Assembly (NCBI RefSeq): GCF_019192735.1
Contig: NZ_JAHTKP010000030.1
Location: forward strand, 1 to 64,000
Direction of reading: 5' to 3'
DNA from: Kitasatospora aureofaciens
GTDB lineage: Bacteria; Actinomycetota; Actinomycetes; Streptomycetales; Streptomycetaceae
DNA: 64,000 nucleotides
Shown piece after piece: positions 59,205 to 64,000 of this stretch. A program made the translations under genes and the position numbers. The notes under the pieces were generated by a model. That model ran no database searches. It was not told where the DNA came from and saw only the letters and a list, made by a program, of their open reading frames with translations. How positions within the stretch are numbered: the stretch's first letter is position 1; every line of letters starts with the position of its first letter.

Positions 59205-59240
59205 GCGTGACGTGCGTGACGTTCATGACGGTGCATGACG
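59205..59240. repeat. Four spaced TGACG repeats upstream of the glycosyltransferase
   Basis: TGACG occurs at 59208, 59217, 59226 and 59236, spaced 9, 9 and 10 bp, about one helical turn. On the minus strand they read CGTCA and lie just before the start. The phasing suggests a cooperative activator or repressor site. Confidence 0.55.
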
Positions 59241-59355
59241 TTCTGTGCGGTCGGGGCACGCCTCGGGACGGCCCCTCGGGCCCACCGTAGGGAAAGGTTG
59301 TTGACGATCGGTAAACGCCGGTCGGATCCAGCCACGCCGCCCCTACCGGTCGGCT

Positions 59356-59466
59356 CAGGAGACCTACGGCTGGCAGGGCTGGCAGTGCGCAAGCGCCCGC
59401 CAGACCGCCGTCGTCGGCACGACCGGCGCGGGACTGCGCATGGAGGCCGTCGAGATCGTCGTCTGA
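59356..59466 (+). pseudogene. C-terminal remnant of a ChW-repeat secreted protein
   Basis: The frame ends QETYGWQGWQCASARQ, then TAVVGTTGAGLRMEAVEIVV and a stop at 59464-59466. This is the clostridial-hydrophobic-W repeat pattern (GWQxW, then AGTTGxxLRxEA). Only one repeat remains and there is no start. In intact proteins several such repeats follow a hydrolase domain at the cell surface. The neighbourhood 59467-59744 has a further protein-like piece (VDPKKDGTGITITYEPSKAT near 59600) and an inverted repeat of CGGCCCCTGG (59508 and 59558), but no intact gene. Confidence 0.65.
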
Positions 59467-59744
59467 CACCGGGCCGGCGCCGCCCGCGTGTGCGGAATGC
59501 TTGGCAACGGCCCCTGGGCCAGGAGCACAACCGCCCGACGTGAGGCGGCAATCGGAGCCAGGGGCCGCACACGCCGTCCGGACTGCGGGACTCGCGAGTG
59601 TCGGTCGACCCCAAGAAGGACGGCACCGGCATCACGATCACCTACGAGCCGTCAAAGGCCACCCGGCTGACCGGCGGCGGCGAGCTGCGGGCGCCCGTAA
59701 CACCGGCGCCCGCGCCTTTCGTGGCGGTGTCTGCCCCGTCGTTG

Positions 59745-60122
59745 TCAGGGAACTGGATCGCCAGTCGGGACGTCATTCATGGCGTTCACGGGAATGGACG
59801 CCACATTGTCCCAGTTGAAGTGGTACCTGTCCATGGTTGCGGGATTCGGGATGAGTCGCTTCTTCCCGTCAATCATCAGATAGATGGCCGCGTCATTCCC
59901 GGGGCGAGCAAGAGTGGCACCATCGATGACCTGCCCTCCAGGTATGTCGTCCAGGAACGTTTCGCTGTAAATTCCCTCATTATCCGGAAACAGATTCTTG
60001 TAGGTCGGCGGATTCGCAATCCAACGGAGCTGGCTGTCGATCACCAAGTAGACTGCGTTGGGGTCTTCGCCCGGGGCGTTGCGTCGATAGCGCCGGCCGT
60101 TCAGATCGGCAATTTTGACCAC
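59745..60122 (-). CDS. Two-repeat protein of unknown function, lower GC than its neighbours
   Basis: The 125-residue protein contains two copies of a module of about 45 residues: VYLVIDSQLRWIANPPTYKN and IYLMIDGKKRLIPNPATMDR. Each is followed by a segment ending in a proline-rich IPGG or VPTGDP. The repeat (VYLVxdGxxRxIPdPxTF) occurs in various surface proteins, but its function is not known to me. The gene has visibly more A and T than the genes around it and uses codons rare in this window (AAT, ATA, TTC/TCA mix). There is no signal peptide. ATG 60122 follows GGAGAG. It may be recently acquired. Confidence 0.72.
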   Translation of the reverse strand: MVKIADLNGRRYRRNAPGEDPNAVYLVIDSQLRWIANPPTYKNLFPDNEGIYSETFLDDIPGGQVIDGATLARPGNDAAIYLMIDGKKRLIPNPATMDRYHFNWDNVASIPVNAMNDVPTGDPVP

Positions 60123-60375
60123 AACTCTCCTCCGTGCACAGAGTGTCGACGGGCCCGCCGGGCCCTCTCTTCCATACTCCCACCGACCGACACACGCCGC
60201 CGCGGGAGAATCCCGGCGGCCGAGATGTCGTCACTGATCGTGCGCACCGCCCGGGCGGCCGGTATCGCGGCCCCCCTCGGGATTGCTCAACGGTGGGGCG
60301 GGCGAGTATCTGCCGCAGTACTGCTTCCCCCGGACCAGCGATGCCGACTGGGTGACCAAGAGTAATCAGGACCGG

Positions 60376-61143
60376 TCAGCGGCCCAGCACCGCGCCGCCG
60401 TTCAGGCCGATGACCTGGCCGGTGAGGTAGCCCGCGGCCGGGGACGCCAGGTAGGCGACGGCCTCGGCCACGTCGGTGGGGGTGCCGGCGCGGCCGACGA
60501 GGGTGTCGGCCACCTTCTGGGCGTGGAAGGACTCGGTCCAGCCGTCGCCGAAGATCTCGGTGTCCTCGATGTAGCCGGGGGCGAGGACGTTGACGGTGAT
60601 GCCGTCGGAACCGAGTTGGCGGGCCAGGCCGAAGGCCCAGCCGTGCAGGGCGGCCTTGGCGGCGGCGTAGGAACCGGCCGAGTGGGGGCCGGCGCCGCCC
60701 CGTTGGGCGGCGGCCGAGCTGATGACGACCAGGCGGGACCCGGGGCGGCGCAGGTGGTTCTGGAGGGCGGTGGTGAGGAGGACGGCGGTGAGGAGGTTGC
60801 CGTCCAGGTCCTGGCGCCAGGAGTGGGCGAGGGCGGCGAGGGTGTCGTCGGCGGGCGGGGTGACGATGGCGCCGGCGTTGTTCACCAGGACGTCCACCGG
60901 GCCGAGTTCGGCGATCCGGGCGGCCGCCGACCCGACCGCCTCGGGGTCGGTCAGGTCCGCCGGAAGCGGGATGATCCGGCCCGGGCCGGTCGTCCGCTCG
61001 ATCGTGTCCCTGGCTTGTTCGAGGACGGCCGCCCGCCGTCCGAGGATCACCACGCGGTGTCCGTCGGCGGCGAGCCGGGCCGCGATCGCCCGGCCGATGC
61101 CGGTGCCGGCGCCGGACACCACCGCGAGTCGTTCCGTCGTCAT
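60376..61143 (-). CDS. Short-chain dehydrogenase/reductase (SDR)
   Basis: The 255-residue classical SDR has VVSGAGTGIGRAIAARLA, the NNAG motif near residue 90, the active-site Ser in VVISSAAA, the YAAAK catalytic pair near residue 158 and the C-terminal GYLTGQVIGLNGG. It is a cytosolic NADP-type oxidoreductase (Arg in the second strand, LGRRAAVL). The substrate is unknown. It starts at ATG 61143, 21 bp downstream of trmO in the same direction, so the two are probably co-transcribed. The region 60123-60375 downstream shows no intact gene. Confidence 0.88.
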   Translation of the reverse strand: MTTERLAVVSGAGTGIGRAIAARLAADGHRVVILGRRAAVLEQARDTIERTTGPGRIIPLPADLTDPEAVGSAAARIAELGPVDVLVNNAGAIVTPPADDTLAALAHSWRQDLDGNLLTAVLLTTALQNHLRRPGSRLVVISSAAAQRGGAGPHSAGSYAAAKAALHGWAFGLARQLGSDGITVNVLAPGYIEDTEIFGDGWTESFHAQKVADTLVGRAGTPTDVAEAVAYLASPAAGYLTGQVIGLNGGAVLGR

Positions 61144-61164
61144 GCCGTGCCCCCCTTCGGTGCG

Positions 61165-61656
61165 TCAGTCGAGGTCGGAGTCGTAGTAGTCGCGCATCAG
61201 CTCGGTCGACCAGTCGGGCTGGCGGACCTCGCCGCGCGGGCCGAACTCGGCCAGGTACGGCTTGATGTCGAGCACCGGGGTGCCGGCCACCGCGTCGAGG
61301 CCGGTGACGTGCAGGTCGAGGCCGTCCACCCGGAGGAGGGTGCAGCGGGAGACGCCGAGGCGGTTGGGGCGGTTCTTGCCGCGCTGGGCGAAGATGCCGA
61401 CCAGCGGCCAGTCGGTGTTGCCGCGCGGGTGCCGGGCGCCGGTCTCCACCTTGTCGGCGGGGACGCGGTCGAAGTGGTAGACGATCTCCAGGTGGGAGAA
61501 CGCCTCCAGGCCGTACAGCGCCTCTTCGGTGAACTGCTCGGCGTCCAGGCGGATGATCGCGCTGACGCTCCCCCAGGCGTCGTCGTACACCTCGTCGCGC
61601 CCGCCGACCACCTCGGCCACCGGCTTCGACGTCACCTCGTGCGGCGTGTTCGCCAT
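61165..61656 (-). CDS. trmO: TrmO-family tRNA (t6A37) N6-methyltransferase
   Basis: The 163-residue protein has the TrmO/YaeB beta-barrel signatures: AFSHLEIVYHFDRVP, the ARHPRGNTDWPLVGIFAQRG segment and RPNRLGVSRCTLLRVDG, the RPNPIGLS-type SAM site. TDIKPY-type LDIKPYLAEF follows. The family methylates t6A37 in threonine tRNAs. The actinobacterial form is shorter than the Escherichia coli one because it lacks the C-terminal domain, as here. ATG 61656 is chosen behind AAGGGGGAGC; the longer frame adds a Gln/Arg-rich leader. It probably shares a transcript with the SDR. Confidence 0.82.
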   Translation of the reverse strand: MANTPHEVTSKPVAEVVGGRDEVYDDAWGSVSAIIRLDAEQFTEEALYGLEAFSHLEIVYHFDRVPADKVETGARHPRGNTDWPLVGIFAQRGKNRPNRLGVSRCTLLRVDGLDLHVTGLDAVAGTPVLDIKPYLAEFGPRGEVRQPDWSTELMRDYYDSDLD

Positions 61657-61719
61657 CCTGTGCTCCCCCTTCGGTTCGTGATCACCCGCATCGTAGCGGC
61701 GAGAGGTCGGAGGCCATGA

Positions 61720-61830
61720 TGGGGGCTCAGTTCTGCCAATGGGGCGACCGGGGCGCTCGCGGTTCATCTGCTGCTGCCGGTGGGGCTGTTGGCCGCGCTC
61801 GCGACCAGCCTGCCTCACTTCGTGTTCTGA
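61720..61830 (+). pseudogene. C-terminal remnant of a membrane protein
   Basis: The frame reads SSANGATGALAVHLLLPVGL and then LAALATSLPHFVF with a stop at 61828-61830. It has a good hydrophobic helix, but no start codon, ribosome site or upstream coding text. Its last codons share bases with the tail of the ADP-ribosylglycohydrolase remnant on the other strand. Confidence 0.45.
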
Positions 61831-62133
61831 CGTCCGGTGAGGCGCTCGACCAACGCCAGCAGGTCGGGCGTGCGCAGCACCCGGCCGGCGCGCATCGTCG
61901 AGTTGAAGTGGAGGGCAGCGGCGAGCCGTGCTCGACGAGGGCTTCGGCGGCGAGGACGGCCATCTGCGTGTCGTCCGTCGCCTCGCCGCGGTCCCAGCCG
62001 CCGCCCGCGGCCATCTCGCCGCCGCTCGGGAAGCGGGCGGAGAAGGCCCCGGCGGGGCCGAACTCGTACGGGGCGCCGAGGGCGTCGCCCACGGCCGAGC
62101 CGATGACCGCGCCGGCCGCGCGTTCCTGCCAGT

Positions 62134-62137
<4 letters not shown>
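61815..62137 (-). pseudogene. ADP-ribosylglycohydrolase with internal deletion and frameshift
   Basis: ATG 62137 opens WQERAAGAVIGSAVGDALGA and WDRGEATDDTQMAVLAAEAL. These are the N-terminal signatures of ADP-ribosylglycohydrolases, with the metal-binding TDDTQM. After EHGSPLP the frame changes and the text becomes LAAALHFNSTMRAGRVLRTP then DLLALVERLTG, a typical C-terminal end, stopping at 61815-61817. The middle, some 200 residues including the second DD/DT metal motif, is missing. The enzyme family reverses ADP-ribosylation of proteins or DNA; this copy cannot work. Its start overlaps the ftsH stop by four bases (ATGA). Confidence 0.78.

Positions 62138-64000
<1,863 letters not shown>

Noticed and set aside
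59508..59567. Inverted repeat CGGCCCCTGG as an IS end pair
   Set aside because: Ten-bp arms 40 bp apart with no coding sequence between them. It could be a degenerate hairpin and nothing supports a mobile element.

Overview
The window is very GC-rich (roughly 70 to 75 percent by eye) with frequent GTG and TTG starts. The translated genes are typical of the high-GC actinobacterial family Streptomycetaceae (Streptomyces, Kitasatospora or a relative): a DnaE1-type DNA polymerase III alpha subunit, NarL-type two-component pairs, a mycothiol-dependent MDMPI-family enzyme, DUF1918, DUF5994 and DUF5997 proteins, and a SpoIIE-type phosphatase. No rRNA, CRISPR array, intact IS or intact tRNA was seen. 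The only tRNA sequence is the 3' half of a tRNA-Pro at 55607-55648, which looks like an attachment-site scar.

Layout. 0.2-8.2 kb: SpoIIE/GAF phosphatase, APC permease, dnaE. 8.2-17.4 kb: a LysR regulator divergent from a complete dipeptide/oligopeptide ABC importer (lipoprotein, two permeases, two ATPases), followed by an S33 aminopeptidase and a secreted M6 metalloprotease. This is a coherent peptide digestion, uptake and cleavage locus. Two copies of a 104-bp repeat sit exactly at its translational-coupling junctions. 17.4-27 kb: an eroded stretch of SDR genes, secreted and regulatory genes and many gene fossils, with an intact histidine kinase/response regulator pair and a HEAT-like LRV protein. 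27-36.7 kb: metabolic genes with their regulators (TetR/alcohol dehydrogenase, alpha/beta hydrolase, MDMPI-type enzyme, aldehyde dehydrogenase/TetR, DUF1918, DedA, PIG-L deacetylase, ferredoxin-MBL hydrolase).

36.8-42.4 kb: a tightly packed five-gene leftward operon (PhyH dioxygenase, glycosyltransferase-like DUF6271-type protein, ornithine/lysine-type PLP decarboxylase, GNAT acetyltransferase, MFS exporter). Its gene set is that of a small amino-acid-derived metabolite pathway. A radical SAM gene with unusual cysteine spacing lies upstream, behind a strong terminator, two 21-bp palindromes and a DasR-like site. 44.4-53.9 kb: FUSC exporter, amidase, DUF421 protein, a divergent pair made of an HTH-less LysR ligand-binding domain and a DUF5997 protein, a Na+/H+ antiporter and a DUF885 peptidase. 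54-64 kb: small unknown proteins, the tRNA-Pro scar, secreted proteins, an MGT glycosyltransferase, an SDR, TrmO and the 3' portion of ftsH, which runs off the window.

The most striking property is the number of genes reduced to a head joined to a tail, or to a tail only: M6 protease, two SDRs, a D-Ala-D-Ala carboxypeptidase-like hydrolase, a kinase/regulator chimera, a serine carboxypeptidase-like tail, a ChW tail, a membrane-protein tail and an ADP-ribosylglycohydrolase. One further SDR is broken only by a 3-copy octamer repeat that would restore the frame by slippage. This suggests recent or ongoing erosion by internal deletion, or a systematic assembly defect; resequencing would separate these.
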